DNA of 58,833 nucleotides, taken from assembly GCF_943193135.1 (NCBI RefSeq), contig NZ_CALPCZ010000015.1, positions 1 through 58,833 of the forward strand. The letters run 5' to 3'. Below the pieces are notes generated by a model. That model saw only the letters and a program-made list of their open reading frames with translations. It had not been told where the DNA came from and made no database searches. The position numbers were made by a program, and so were the translations under genes. This document shows, in pieces, positions 48,481 to 58,650 of this stretch; within the stretch, counting starts at the first letter, position 1, and each line of letters begins with the position of its first letter. The stretch comes from Odoribacter lunatus. GTDB taxonomy: Bacteria > Bacteroidota > Bacteroidia > Bacteroidales > Marinifilaceae.

Positions 48481-50703
48481 ATGGAAGGAAATACAGAAGC
48501 AAAAAAGATATTTTATGTGACCGGCATGATGTGTGCCGGTTGTGCAACGACAGTGGAAAACACTGTGGCGGCTCAAAAAGGGGTAAAAGAAGCACGGGTT
48601 AATTTTGCAGCTTCAAATATAGCAGTGGATTATGATGCAACTATAGTCTCTCCGGAAAAATTGCGGGAGGCGGTACGTGAGGCAGGGTATGATTTATTGA
48701 TAGAGGAAGAAGACAATGATAGAATGCGTGACATACAGGAACGAGAGTATCGTCAATTAAAAAAAAGAACCATCGGAGCGATATTGTTGGCATTCCCAGT
48801 ATTTATTATCGGGATGTTTTTTATGCATCGGCCTTATGCTAATTGGATTATGTTGGTATGTACGTTGCCGGTACTGGTGATTTTCGGACGTGACTTTTTT
48901 ATCAATGCGTGGTCGCAATTAAAGCACGGACGGGCGAATATGGATACATTGGTCGCTGTGAGTACGGGAATAGCTTTTCTTTTTAGCTTGTTTAATACGG
49001 TTTATCCGGAATATTGGACGAAGAGGGGATTAGAGGCGCATGTATATTATGAAGCCTCTGCAGTAATCATTGCTTTGATATTATTAGGCCGCTTATTGGA
49101 GAGCAAAGCGAAAAATAATACCTCCTCTGCCATTCGTAAATTAATGGGATTACAACCTAAAACGGTAATTCGGATTACAGACGACGGCAGTGAATTAGAA
49201 ATACCGGTCAAGGCCGTACAACCGGGGGACATCTTATTGGTCAAACCGGGTGAACGTATACCAGTAGACGGAACGGTGACTACCGGAGAATCGTATGTAG
49301 ATGAAAGCATGATAACGGGAGAATCTCTTCCGGTAGAAAAAATCAGCGGGGAAAAAGTATTTGCAGGAACTATGAATCAAAAAGGAAGTTTTCGTTTTAC
49401 GGCAGAACGGGTCGGGAACGAAACAATATTGGCTCATATCATAAAAATGGTACAGGAAGCACAGGGAAGCAAAGCGCCGGTACAGCGTTTGGTGGATAAA
49501 ATCGCCGGAATCTTTGTTCCGACGGTCATAGGTATTGCGATACTGACCTTTATCATTTGGATGCTTGTCGGGGGGAATTTTGCATTTACCCATGCGTTAT
49601 TGACCTCCGTGACGGTATTGGTCATTGCTTGTCCATGCGCTTTGGGATTGGCAACGCCGACGGCAATTATGGTGGGTATCGGCAAAGGAGCGGAGAGGAA
49701 TATTCTGATTAAAGATGCGGAAGGGTTGGAACTACTGTATAAAACGACAGCAATTGTTTTGGATAAAACAGGAACGATTACCGAAGGACGCCCTGAAGTA
49801 ACGGCATTAGAATGGAAAGAAGGGATAGAAAATGAAAAATACGCTTCGGTATTATTGTATTTGGAAAGCCGGTCGGAACATCCATTGGCAGATGCGGTTG
49901 TTGCCTATTTATCGGAAAAAAGGATAGGGGTGTTGGTGGATGGCACCTTTGAAAGTGTAACAGGGCAAGGCGTGAAAGGCATTATAGAAGAGAAAGAATA
50001 TTGGATAGGCAACAAGCGGTTGATGGAAGAAAACGGCATAACAATAACGGAAGAACAATTAAAACAAGCCGACGAATACCGAATGAAGGGAAACACAGTT
50101 GTTTACTTTGCCGGAGAACGGCAACTACTTGCTCTGATTGCCATTGCTGACCGGATAAAAGAAAGCTCTGTTGCCGCTATTCATAAACTCCGGCAATTGG
50201 GGATAAAAGTGTGTATGCTTACCGGTGATAACGAGTTGACCGCCCGAACTGTTGCCACCCGTTTGGGAATACAAGACTACAAAGCGGAAGTCATGCCGTC
50301 GGATAAAGCTGATTTCGTAAAAGCCTGGCAGGCGCAGGGAGAAATTGTCGCAATGGTCGGAGACGGAATCAACGACTCTCAGGCATTGGCCCAGGCGGAC
50401 GTCAGCATTGCAATGGGGAGAGGATCGGACATCGCTATGGATGTAGCCAAAATAACGTTGATGACCTCTGATTTGAATGCTATACCGGAAGCCTTGAGAC
50501 TTTCCCGCCGGACGGTAAAAACCATTCGGCAAAATCTGTTTTGGGCATTTATTTACAATATTATCGGCATACCGGTGGCAGCGGGGATATTATATCCGTG
50601 TTGCGGATTCTTGTTAAATCCGATGATTGCCGCCGCTGCTATGGCATTTAGTTCCGTATCGGTTGTTACCAACAGTTTGCGCCTGAAATCATCGAAAATG
50701 TAA
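48481..50703 (+). CDS. copA: Copper-exporting P1B-type ATPase
   Basis: 740 residues with a single N-terminal heavy-metal domain: [10 protein letters not shown] with Cys18 and Cys21. Membrane part with [16 protein letters not shown], and the ion path motif Cys384-Pro-Cys386 ([12 protein letters not shown]). The actuator has GESLPVEK; phosphorylation Asp428 is in [10 protein letters not shown]; the nucleotide domain has SEHPLADAV; the hinge is [18 protein letters not shown]. The last helices carry [11 protein letters not shown] and N-P-M-I near the end. CPC with the late YN and MxxSS-like residues fits Cu(I) export. It starts a segment after the tRNA and appears to be transcribed alone. Confidence 0.95.
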   Translation: MEGNTEAKKIFYVTGMMCAGCATTVENTVAAQKGVKEARVNFAASNIAVDYDATIVSPEKLREAVREAGYDLLIEEEDNDRMRDIQEREYRQLKKRTIGAILLAFPVFIIGMFFMHRPYANWIMLVCTLPVLVIFGRDFFINAWSQLKHGRANMDTLVAVSTGIAFLFSLFNTVYPEYWTKRGLEAHVYYEASAVIIALILLGRLLESKAKNNTSSAIRKLMGLQPKTVIRITDDGSELEIPVKAVQPGDILLVKPGERIPVDGTVTTGESYVDESMITGESLPVEKISGEKVFAGTMNQKGSFRFTAERVGNETILAHIIKMVQEAQGSKAPVQRLVDKIAGIFVPTVIGIAILTFIIWMLVGGNFAFTHALLTSVTVLVIACPCALGLATPTAIMVGIGKGAERNILIKDAEGLELLYKTTAIVLDKTGTITEGRPEVTALEWKEGIENEKYASVLLYLESRSEHPLADAVVAYLSEKRIGVLVDGTFESVTGQGVKGIIEEKEYWIGNKRLMEENGITITEEQLKQADEYRMKGNTVVYFAGERQLLALIAIADRIKESSVAAIHKLRQLGIKVCMLTGDNELTARTVATRLGIQDYKAEVMPSDKADFVKAWQAQGEIVAMVGDGINDSQALAQADVSIAMGRGSDIAMDVAKITLMTSDLNAIPEALRLSRRTVKTIRQNLFWAFIYNIIGIPVAAGILYPCCGFLLNPMIAAAAMAFSSVSVVTNSLRLKSSKM

Positions 50704-50766
50704 CATTCCGGAGAAAGATTGCGTTTCTTTGAAAAATACAAAGGCTAATATTAAAAATACGCAATC

Positions 50767-50919
50767 ATGGAATCGGAAACTAACAAACGAAAAAGTCAGT
50801 CACTTCGGAAAGAAGTAACAGAAAATCATGCCATGGGAAATGATGTGGAACTTTTGCACTCGCAGGGAGACGAGCCCGATCTGAAAAAGTATTTGAGAGA
50901 CAAAAGCGAAAAAGAGTAA
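50767..50919 (+). CDS. Small charged protein, 50 residues
   Basis: ATG 50767 to TAA 50917-50919 encodes 50 residues: about half are Lys, Arg, Glu or Asp (MESETNKRKSQSLRKEV, then ENHAMGNDVELLHSQGDE and PDLKKYLRDKSEKE). It fills part of the 356-base gap between copA and the GH109-like gene. Codon use is like the neighbours and the frame ends cleanly. No hydrophobic core, so probably a small helical or disordered cytosolic protein. There is no recognisable family. Could be a chance frame, but its composition argues against that. Confidence 0.5.
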   Translation: MESETNKRKSQSLRKEVTENHAMGNDVELLHSQGDEPDLKKYLRDKSEKE

Positions 50920-51059
50920 AAATCCTTTTTAAAACTTACTCTTTGTAAAAAAATTTACATAGATGGAGCAATTGATGAAAAAATGATATATCTTTATCCC
51001 CGCAAACGGTTGAGATAAATACCCTTGTTTTTAATTCATCAATTTATAAATTACTATCT

Positions 51060-52466
51060 ATGTTGAAAATTTTTAGTTTTTTCGTAGTCGCTTTAATGTT
51101 GGCTGCTTGTAATTGCGGTCAACAGGCGGATGCAGCTGGAAAAAAAGTTAAACCGTTAACGGTTGCCACACCCAAGCGTCCTGCCGGACAGACAGATGTT
51201 GTCGGACTTACCACCCCGAAACTTGATACGGTGAGAGTCGGATTTATCGGCTTGGGAATGAGAGGTCCGGGAGCAGTCAAACGTTTTACTCACATTCCGG
51301 GAACCAAAGTCGTTGCTTTGTGTGATATTCGTCCGGAACGGGTGGAATTTTGTCAGAATATATTGAAAGAAGCAGGACTTCCGGAAGCAGCTGCTTATTC
51401 AGGAGATGAAGACGCTTGGAAACAATTGTGTGAACGTGACGACATTGATTTGGTTTACATTGCTACCGATTGGAAGCACCATGCACCGATGGGGGTATAT
51501 GCCATGGAACACGGAAAACACGTAGCAATAGAAGTGCCTGCAGCCATGACATTGGATGAAATCTGGTCTTTGATTAATACTTCCGAAAAAACTCGTAAAC
51601 ATTGCATGCAATTGGAAAACTGTGTGTATGACTTTTTCGAGCTGACCACACTTAATATGGCACAACAGGGACTGTTCGGAGAAGTACTTCATGTGGAAGG
51701 TTCTTATATCCACAATTTGGAAGAATTTTGGCCTGAATACTGGAACAACTGGCGTATGGATTACAACCAGAACAATCGGGGAGATGTTTACGCTACGCAC
51801 GGTATGGGACCGGCTTGTCAATTGTTGGATATGCACCGCGGAGACCGTATGGACTACCTCGTTGCTATGGATACAAAACCGGTAAATGGTCCTGCTGTAG
51901 TGGAAAAAGCTACCGGTAAAAAAGTAGAAAACTTCCAGAACGGTGACCAGACTACCACAAGTATCCGTACGAAAAACGGAAAAACGATGTTGATTCAGCA
52001 CAATGTAATGACTCCTCGTCCGTACAGCCGTATGTATCAGTTGGTGGGAACAGACGGATATGCCAGCAAATATCCGATACAGGAATATTGCTTGAGACCT
52101 GCCCAGGTAGATTCAAAAGATGTACCCAATCATGAAAATCTGAATGCGCACGGTTCTGTTCCGGCAGACGTAAGAAAGGCATTGATGAACAAATACAAAC
52201 ATCCGATACATAAAGAATTGGAAGAAACGGCTAAAAAAGTCGGTGGTCACGGTGGTATGGACTTTATCATGGATTACCGTTTGATATATTGCCTGCGCAA
52301 CGGATTGCCTTTGGATATGGACGTTTATGATTTGGCAGAATGGTGCAGTATGGCAGAATTGACCCGTTTGTCTATTGAAAATAATAGTGCCGCTGTTGAA
52401 GTACCCGATTTCACCCGGGGCGGATGGCAAAAAGTGAATGGATATCGTCATGCTTTTGTAAAATAA
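51060..52466 (+). CDS. GH109-like NAD-dependent glycosidase / Gfo-Idh-MocA lipoprotein
   Basis: 468 residues. Lipobox LMLAAC (Cys17) suggests a lipid-anchored protein. The Rossmann loop is VGFIGLGMRGPGAVKRF, followed by VVALCDIRPERVEF and YIATDWKHHAPMGVYAMEHG. The C-terminal part has the GH109 look: YATHGMGPACQLLDMHRGDR, HNVMTPRPYSRMYQLVGTDG and GGHGGMDFIMDYRLIYCL. GH109 enzymes use a bound NAD+ to cleave alpha-GalNAc from A-type blood-group and mucin chains. The same family includes members with other or no tested substrates, so activity on GalNAc is a family inference. It ends at a strong hairpin. Confidence 0.9.
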   Translation: MLKIFSFFVVALMLAACNCGQQADAAGKKVKPLTVATPKRPAGQTDVVGLTTPKLDTVRVGFIGLGMRGPGAVKRFTHIPGTKVVALCDIRPERVEFCQNILKEAGLPEAAAYSGDEDAWKQLCERDDIDLVYIATDWKHHAPMGVYAMEHGKHVAIEVPAAMTLDEIWSLINTSEKTRKHCMQLENCVYDFFELTTLNMAQQGLFGEVLHVEGSYIHNLEEFWPEYWNNWRMDYNQNNRGDVYATHGMGPACQLLDMHRGDRMDYLVAMDTKPVNGPAVVEKATGKKVENFQNGDQTTTSIRTKNGKTMLIQHNVMTPRPYSRMYQLVGTDGYASKYPIQEYCLRPAQVDSKDVPNHENLNAHGSVPADVRKALMNKYKHPIHKELEETAKKVGGHGGMDFIMDYRLIYCLRNGLPLDMDVYDLAEWCSMAELTRLSIENNSAAVEVPDFTRGGWQKVNGYRHAFVK

Positions 52467-52505
52467 ATTTTTGCAAAAAACTTGACTATTGATTTTTAGG
52501 GGAAA

Positions 52506-52535
52506 GAGCCCGGCTATATGCCGGGCTCATTTTGT
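52506..52535 (+). terminator. Terminator after the GH109-like gene
   Basis: A 9-bp GC-rich stem (GAGCCCGGC 52506-52514, TATAT loop, GCCGGGCTC 52520-52528) followed by ATTTTGTTT. Confidence 0.9.
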
Positions 52536-52587
52536 TTCTATAAATAAGTATGTTAATTTTAACCCCGTAAACTTCTAAAATATAATC

Positions 52588-53724
52588 ATGGAGGCAAAAA
52601 ATAATATCGGCTGGGTGGACCTCTTGCGGGTATTGGCTTGTTTTTTTGTGGTCTTTTCCCATTGTTGCGATGCTTTTGTTGCTCAATTTGATGTAAATCG
52701 TCCGGCGTTTCTGACGGGAGTATTTGCAGGGAGCTTCATGCGGCCGAGTGTACCGTTATTTGTCATGATGACCGGTGTACTGTTGCTGCCTTTAAAGCCC
52801 GGAACCACTCTTACCGGATTTTATCGTAAGCGCATCGGGCGCATATCGTTTCCTTTAGTGGGATGGTCGCTCCTCTTGCCGGTATTGACATACCTTTACT
52901 TCACTTGTCTTAATCCGGAAACGCAAAACCCTTTGATAACCATCGGTGATTATACTGCTTCCACCTTGTGGGTACGGTTGTATACTTTTATATTTAACTT
53001 CAACTTCGATACCGTCCCCTTATGGTATCTCTACATGCTTATCGGGCTGTATTTGTTCATGCCGTTGCTGAACAGCTGGTTAGTGCAGGCGACTCGCAAA
53101 GAATTGAAAACGGTATTGGTGATTTGGGGAGTGTCCTTATTGCTTCCTTATATCAAAATGTTTGCTCCCGTCTTGGGCTATCGCGGTAACTTTGGACACA
53201 TGGGAATATGGGGTGAATGCGATTGGAATGCTTACGGCACATGTTATTACCTTTCCGGCTTTATGGGCTATTTGCTCTTAGCTTATTATTTGATGAAATA
53301 CCCCTTAGACTGGAGTTGGCGAAAAACACTTCTGATAACCCTGCCGATGTTTGCGGTAGGCTATTTGATAACCTCTGTCGGTTACGTAATTACTCAGGAA
53401 TATTTCCCCGGCAACTATGCATATCTGGAAATAATATGGTATTTTACGGGAATAAACGTATTCATGATGACCTTCGCACTCTTTGTCATTGTGCAGAAAA
53501 TACGTGTACCCTCTTTGCCGTGGTTATCCCGGTTGGCAAGCCTCTGTTTCGGGATTTATCTGTGTCACTATATTTTTATATTTGTGGATTACGACTTGTT
53601 TAACCTTGCCGGCTGGCCTTATATAGTGCGCATCCTTTGTATGGCCTGTACAACCTTTGCGGTTAGCTCCTTACTTGCGTGGGTACTTTCTAAAGGTAAA
53701 TTTACCGGACGTTTTGTAAAATAA
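52588..53724 (+). CDS. Acyltransferase-3 family membrane protein (OafA-like)
   Basis: 378 residues with about ten membrane helices. The N-terminus WVDLLRVLACFFVVFSHCCD includes the conserved R-x-L-A and the catalytic-type His in SHCC. LFVMMTGVLLLPL, YRKRIGRISFPLVGWSLLLP, TVPLWYLYMLIGLYLFMPLL and FGIYLCHYIFIFV are typical of acyltransferase-3. These inner-membrane enzymes acetylate sugars on exported polysaccharides. It is followed 17 bases later by the GH95 gene, suggesting one transcript; a function linked to surface glycans is inferred. TAATTTTA at about 52553 is one mismatch from a -7 box. Confidence 0.9.
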   Translation: MEAKNNIGWVDLLRVLACFFVVFSHCCDAFVAQFDVNRPAFLTGVFAGSFMRPSVPLFVMMTGVLLLPLKPGTTLTGFYRKRIGRISFPLVGWSLLLPVLTYLYFTCLNPETQNPLITIGDYTASTLWVRLYTFIFNFNFDTVPLWYLYMLIGLYLFMPLLNSWLVQATRKELKTVLVIWGVSLLLPYIKMFAPVLGYRGNFGHMGIWGECDWNAYGTCYYLSGFMGYLLLAYYLMKYPLDWSWRKTLLITLPMFAVGYLITSVGYVITQEYFPGNYAYLEIIWYFTGINVFMMTFALFVIVQKIRVPSLPWLSRLASLCFGIYLCHYIFIFVDYDLFNLAGWPYIVRILCMACTTFAVSSLLAWVLSKGKFTGRFVK

Positions 53725-53741
53725 ATAACAGAACCTATAAG

Positions 53742-56087
53742 ATGAAGAAACAAATTGAATGGATTGTGTACTTTCTCTTGCTCTCTAGCTTTTCCGCTGT
53801 AGCGCAAGATTGGGTACTGGAATATGACAAACCGGCTAGAAATTGGATGAATGAGGCATTGCCCATTGGAAATGGCTATATGGGAGCCATGTTTTTTGGC
53901 GGTCCGGTTACGGACGAAGTGCAGGTTTCGGAAGAAAGTTTCTGGGCGGGAGGTGTCGGAGCGAATAAGAAATACAGAGGAGGAAATAGGCGGGAGAGCT
54001 GGAGGTATTTGGATACAATCCGTGAATTGTTGAAACAGGGAGAAAAGGCGAAAGCGGCGGAGCTGGCGGAGCGTTATTTCATAGGTGAAACAACACCTAC
54101 GGCAGCCGGAGACCAATTTGGGGATTTCGGAGGAAACCAAACCTTTGGGTCGCTTTTTGTCACGGTGGAAACATCTGACACCTTATATGGGAATTACCGG
54201 CGTATGCTGGATTTGTCCAAAGCGGAGGGGCGGGTGCGTTATATAATGGGAGGGATACGTTTTGAAAACACGTATTTTGCTTCTTATCCTGCCCGTTTGC
54301 TCGTGATGAAATACACAAATGACGCCCCCAAAGGAAAAGATTATGCGGTCGAATTTCGGACGCCTCACCTGCATTCAGTCAAAGCGGTGGGAAAAGACCT
54401 GTTGGAAATAAAAGGGACACTAGCCTCCAACGGGCTGCCGTTTGAGGGTAAAATCTTAGTGAAAACAGACGGAAAACCTGCCATAAAAGATGGGAAATAC
54501 CGGATAAAGAGTGCTACCTGGCTGGAACTATACCTCACGGTGGCATCCGCTTACCGGAACAGTTATCCGGATTATACGGGTAATGATTACGAAGCAGTGA
54601 ATAATCGGGCGATAACTTGGGCGCGCAATACGGATTTCGATGTGCTCAGACATGCCCATCAACAGGACTTCGGAGCTTTGTTCAACCGGGTGGAAATAAA
54701 TTTGGGACATTCCGGTCAAGAGCAACTGACGACGGATAAACGGCAATTGCAGTATGCGCAGGGAGCCTATGACCCAGGATTGGAGGCTCTGTATTTTCAA
54801 TACGGACGTTATCTGCTGATCAGCAGTTCGCGCGAGGGAACGATGCCCGCACACTTGCAAGGACGGTGGAATCATGAATTAAACGCACCGTGGGCATGCG
54901 ATTACCACATGAACATCAATTTGCAGATGATATACTGGCCTGCCGAAGTAACCAACTTGAGCGAATGCCATTTGCCTTTAATTGAATATATTGACAAATT
55001 GCGTGAACCGGGACGGGTAACGGCAAAAGAATACTTCAATGCACGCGGCTGGTCCGTACATACGATGAATAATGCTTACGGATATACGGCTCCCGGCTGG
55101 AGCTTCTATTGGGGGTATGCGCCCAACAGTGCCGCCTGGTTATGCAGGCACCTGTGGGAACACTTTAACTATACGGGAGACGAACAGTATTTGAAAGAAA
55201 AAGCGTGGTCGATAATGAAGGAAGCCGGAGAATTCTGGCTGGATTATTTAAGCGAAGATACGGACGGGACACTGGTTTCTTCTCCATCCTATTCTCCCGA
55301 ACACGGAGATATTGCCATCGGAGCGACGATTGACCAGGAGATAGCGTGGGATTTGTTTACCAATTTGTTGGCAGCCTATGAATATGTGAAAGAAGATACG
55401 GGTTTTATAGACAGCATCCGGGCAGCTCGGGAGCGGCTTTCTCCTTTAAAAATCGGGCGTTTCGGGCAGTTGCAGGAGTGGAAGGAGGATTTGGATGACC
55501 CTCGTAATCCTCACAGGCACGTTTCGCATCTGTACGCTTTATATCCCGGTTGTCAAATATCTCCTGCCCAAACTCCTCAAATGGCGGAAGCGGCGAAACG
55601 GACACTGGTCTATCGGGGAGAGGAGGGAACCGGCTGGTCGTTGGCATGGAAAATCAACTTTTGGGCTCGTTTGTTGGACGGGAATCAGTCGTATAAAATG
55701 TTACGGAATATTTTACGGCCTTCCCTCAGCCGGGGAGATTACCGCAACCCTTCCGGGAGCGGCTCGTATGCTAATTTACTGTGTGCCCATCCGCCTTTCC
55801 AGATTGACGGGAATATGGGAGCGGTAGCCGGTATTGCAGAACTGTTGTTGCAATCTTATGACGGGACGGTAAATCTGTTGCCGGCACTGCCTACGGCCTG
55901 GCCTACGGGTAGTGTAAAAGGATTGAAAGCCAGGGGAGGGTACACTGTGGATATGAGTTGGAAAGACGGATTGTTGAAAGAAGCAAGTGTCACAGCCTCC
56001 CAATCGGGAAGCTGTCGCGTAAAATACCGGGAAAAAGAAAAAGTGCTGACACTGCAAGCTGGAGAAACCGTACGGCTTGACTGGTAA
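53742..56087 (+). CDS. Exported alpha-L-fucosidase-type enzyme, family GH95
   Basis: 781 residues with a signal peptide (IEWIVYFLLLSSFSAVAQ, cut before DWVLEYDK). The N-terminal domain (WMNEALPIGNGYMGAMFFGG) leads to the (alpha/alpha)6 barrel: HLQGRWNHELNAPWACDYHM, Asn391/Asn393 in MNINLQMIYWPAEVTN, Glu520 in SPSYSPEHGD, and Asp689 in PPFQIDGNMG. These match the acid (Glu) and Asn/Asp residues of characterised GH95. GH95 cleaves terminal alpha-1,2-fucose, with some alpha-galactosidases known in the family. Here host blood-group H or milk sugars are likely targets. The gene probably shares a transcript with the acyltransferase and ends at a hairpin. Confidence 0.95.
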   Translation: MKKQIEWIVYFLLLSSFSAVAQDWVLEYDKPARNWMNEALPIGNGYMGAMFFGGPVTDEVQVSEESFWAGGVGANKKYRGGNRRESWRYLDTIRELLKQGEKAKAAELAERYFIGETTPTAAGDQFGDFGGNQTFGSLFVTVETSDTLYGNYRRMLDLSKAEGRVRYIMGGIRFENTYFASYPARLLVMKYTNDAPKGKDYAVEFRTPHLHSVKAVGKDLLEIKGTLASNGLPFEGKILVKTDGKPAIKDGKYRIKSATWLELYLTVASAYRNSYPDYTGNDYEAVNNRAITWARNTDFDVLRHAHQQDFGALFNRVEINLGHSGQEQLTTDKRQLQYAQGAYDPGLEALYFQYGRYLLISSSREGTMPAHLQGRWNHELNAPWACDYHMNINLQMIYWPAEVTNLSECHLPLIEYIDKLREPGRVTAKEYFNARGWSVHTMNNAYGYTAPGWSFYWGYAPNSAAWLCRHLWEHFNYTGDEQYLKEKAWSIMKEAGEFWLDYLSEDTDGTLVSSPSYSPEHGDIAIGATIDQEIAWDLFTNLLAAYEYVKEDTGFIDSIRAARERLSPLKIGRFGQLQEWKEDLDDPRNPHRHVSHLYALYPGCQISPAQTPQMAEAAKRTLVYRGEEGTGWSLAWKINFWARLLDGNQSYKMLRNILRPSLSRGDYRNPSGSGSYANLLCAHPPFQIDGNMGAVAGIAELLLQSYDGTVNLLPALPTAWPTGSVKGLKARGGYTVDMSWKDGLLKEASVTASQSGSCRVKYREKEKVLTLQAGETVRLDW

Positions 56088-56111
56088 ATGTAAAGTGTCA
56101 ATATATCATAC

Positions 56112-56147
56112 GCCGATGTCTAAAAAATAGACATCGGCTTTATTTTT
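56112..56147 (+). terminator. Terminator after the GH95 gene
   Basis: An 11-bp stem (GCCGATGTCTA 56112-56122, A-loop, TAGACATCGGC 56128-56138) followed by TTTATTTTTT. Confidence 0.9.
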
Positions 56148-56241
56148 TGAAGTTATATAAAAAGCTGTCATTTAGTTGTTTAATGATATTGGCATATAAT
56201 TTGTTAAAAAGAAAAGCAGAAAATAATTAAATCAAAATAGA

Positions 56242-58590
56242 ATGAGTTTTTTACAGGCTTTTGTGCGGTTATACAGAACTGCTTTTCGGAACAAAGGATT
56301 GACGTTTATCAACATTTTCGGCTTGGGAACAGGATTGGCTGTTGCGCTTTTCCTGCTGGTTTATTTGCAGTTTGAGTTTTCCTACGACAGGCATTTCAAG
56401 GATGCCGACCGGATTTACCGGATGTTAAGCGTATGGAAAGAAAGTGGTGAAAATGCGAATTATCCCATCAATCTAGGAGTATTGGCATCGACCTTGGTAA
56501 AAGAGGTTCCGGAAGTGGAAACGGCTTCCCGGCTATATACCTGGGGAACGATGGATTTGAAATATGAAAACGGAGAGAAGGCACCGGTGAAAAGCTATAT
56601 GGTGGATTCATCCTTTCTGGATATTTTTTCTTTTACTCCCGTATATGGAAATCTGGAGGGAGCGTTGAATATGCCGAATACCTGTGTCATTACGAGGAGT
56701 ACGGCCGACCGTTTTTTCGGGGTCGGGAGTAACCCCGTCGGAAAAAGTTTACAGTATGAAGCCAGAAGAACATCGCTTGAGGTAAAAGCGGTCATTGAGG
56801 ATATTCCGCAAAATACGCACTTCCAGTTTGACTTGCTGACAAAATTACCCGAATTCGGGTGGGGAGGACTGGAATATTTTACCTATCTAAAATTGCGTCC
56901 AGGAGTAGACCCGGCGGTAGCCATAGCGAAATGCGACCAAATCAATGCAGAACTCCTGACAAATCGTTTCGGAAAATATGGTGCTGCTTTTGAAAGTATA
57001 ACCGAACCATTGACGGAACTTCATACGGCGACCCGTTCCTCTTCTTACGATTTGAGCGTGCCTGCCAGTAAAACCAATCTGATATTCATTATTGTCGTGA
57101 CGCTCTTTATTTTGGCGATAGCTTTGTCTAATTTTATCTCATTGTATCTCATTCAGGGAGAAAAGCGGTCCATGGAAATAAGTGTACGTAAAACAAACGG
57201 AGCGGAAAGGAAAACAATCATGGGTATGCTATTTTCCGAAACAACATTGGTTACGTCGGTCGCTTTTGTATTGGCTATTGCACTGTATTATGCGTTTGCC
57301 GGAATATTTGCCGGATTGATAGACTTCAACATGCCCGAAGAGGTAGGTGTGACGGGAACCATGTGGGGATGCTTCGTCTTGCTCTTCATATTGGTATCGC
57401 TCATTGCGGGCGGCTATCCGGCCTACTATCTTTCTCGTTTTGCACCGGTGGAATTGGTACGGAAAACGGTAGTCAGAAAATACAAACTGACGGCCGCTTC
57501 GGTGGTAATACAATTCTCGGTGGTTATTTTTTGTATATCCGCGCTTTTGGTAGTGTGGCGTCAATTGGACTACATGAAAAAAATGCCGTTGGGATTCAAT
57601 CCTGATAACGTATTGACAGTGGGTGTGGGATGCAACATGCATGCGTATGAAGGTATTCGTTCCGACTTGATGCAGTATCCTGAAATAGTGGATGTGGCGA
57701 TGGGGCAGGGACATCCGTTTAGCGGTTGCAGCGGGCAAAATCTGAGACGGACAGACCAGACGGATAAAGAAACCATCTCTATCGATGAAAGACGCTCCGG
57801 CCCCGGCTATTTCAGAACGTATGAAATCCCTATCATGGAAGGACGGGAACTGAAATATGAGAACAGAATGGATTCCGCTGGTATTCTCCTGACGGAGACG
57901 ACACTTGCAGCATTGGGATTACAAGATCCTGTGGGGAAAAAAGTAATGTTCAACGGAAGTCCGGTAACGGTAGTCGGAATCGTGAAAGACATTCATTACG
58001 GTTCGGCTCGGACGAAGATAGGTCGTTTGGTGTACACGGCTTATTCTCCTTATTCTTCGGTATTGGGGGTAAGGTATCAGCCTGGAGAATACCAGCAGGC
58101 GAGAGAGCATGTGGCGGAAATCATGAAAAAACATTTTGAGGGAGTGCCTTATGCTATGGTGCAATTGAGAGATGTCGCCGACAACATGTATAAACAGGAT
58201 GAAATAACTTCCCGTATTTTGATGAGCGGGACGGTGTTGGCTATCATACTGGCCTTGTTGGGACTGGTGGCGTTAATGGGCTTTGTTGCCCACCAGAAAC
58301 GGAAAGAAATCAGTGTACGCCGGGTATTGGGAGCACAGGTCGGCAGTGTAGTGTACGATTTGAACCGGTATATATTGGTGCGGATACTTCCGGCATTGCC
58401 CATTGGAGTGGGGGTAAGTTATTACGTCATGTATCATTGGTTACAGAACTTTGCCTATGCCACTGAATTAAGTTGGTGGTTATTTGGCGGTGCTTTGCTC
58501 TTAACCTTCGTTATTGTACTTCTGACAATCTTGTATCAGAGCATTCATTCGGCAATGGCCAATCCGGTAGATGCCTTGAAAACGGAATAA
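56242..58590 (+). CDS. MacB/FtsX-type ABC transporter permease
   Basis: 782 residues with two MacB_PCD/FtsX halves. Half 1: NKGLTFINIFGLGTGLAVAL (first membrane helix), a periplasmic domain from about 45 to 270 (YDRHFKDADRIYRMLSVW), then KTNLIFIIVVTLFILAIALS and KRSMEISVRKTNGAERKTIM. Half 2: VVIQFSVVIFCISALLVVWR, a second periplasmic part, and KRKEISVRRVLGAQVGSVV with the last helices, ending ANPVDALKTE, as in this family. Bacteroidetes have many such long permeases for efflux or antimicrobial-peptide response; the ATPase and periplasmic adaptor are not in the window, nor is a two-component system. Specificity unknown. A terminator follows. Confidence 0.92.
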   Translation: MSFLQAFVRLYRTAFRNKGLTFINIFGLGTGLAVALFLLVYLQFEFSYDRHFKDADRIYRMLSVWKESGENANYPINLGVLASTLVKEVPEVETASRLYTWGTMDLKYENGEKAPVKSYMVDSSFLDIFSFTPVYGNLEGALNMPNTCVITRSTADRFFGVGSNPVGKSLQYEARRTSLEVKAVIEDIPQNTHFQFDLLTKLPEFGWGGLEYFTYLKLRPGVDPAVAIAKCDQINAELLTNRFGKYGAAFESITEPLTELHTATRSSSYDLSVPASKTNLIFIIVVTLFILAIALSNFISLYLIQGEKRSMEISVRKTNGAERKTIMGMLFSETTLVTSVAFVLAIALYYAFAGIFAGLIDFNMPEEVGVTGTMWGCFVLLFILVSLIAGGYPAYYLSRFAPVELVRKTVVRKYKLTAASVVIQFSVVIFCISALLVVWRQLDYMKKMPLGFNPDNVLTVGVGCNMHAYEGIRSDLMQYPEIVDVAMGQGHPFSGCSGQNLRRTDQTDKETISIDERRSGPGYFRTYEIPIMEGRELKYENRMDSAGILLTETTLAALGLQDPVGKKVMFNGSPVTVVGIVKDIHYGSARTKIGRLVYTAYSPYSSVLGVRYQPGEYQQAREHVAEIMKKHFEGVPYAMVQLRDVADNMYKQDEITSRILMSGTVLAIILALLGLVALMGFVAHQKRKEISVRRVLGAQVGSVVYDLNRYILVRILPALPIGVGVSYYVMYHWLQNFAYATELSWWLFGGALLLTFVIVLLTILYQSIHSAMANPVDALKTE

Positions 58591-58620
58591 ACCCGAATTA
58601 TTTGCTTTTTATTCTTATAT

Positions 58621-58650
58621 GGCTCCGTGTTCTCTTGCACGGAGCCTTTT
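58621..58650 (+). terminator. Terminator after the permease gene
   Basis: A 9-bp stem (GGCTCCGTG 58621-58629, CACGGAGCC 58638-58646) followed by TTTT. It indicates the permease is the last gene of its transcript. Confidence 0.9.

Noticed and set aside
50767-50919. Toxin-antitoxin module
   Set aside because: A single small charged protein with no partner gene.
43455-56087. A polysaccharide utilisation locus
   Set aside because: No SusC, SusD or glycan sensor is present, and unrelated genes and terminators separate the enzymes.
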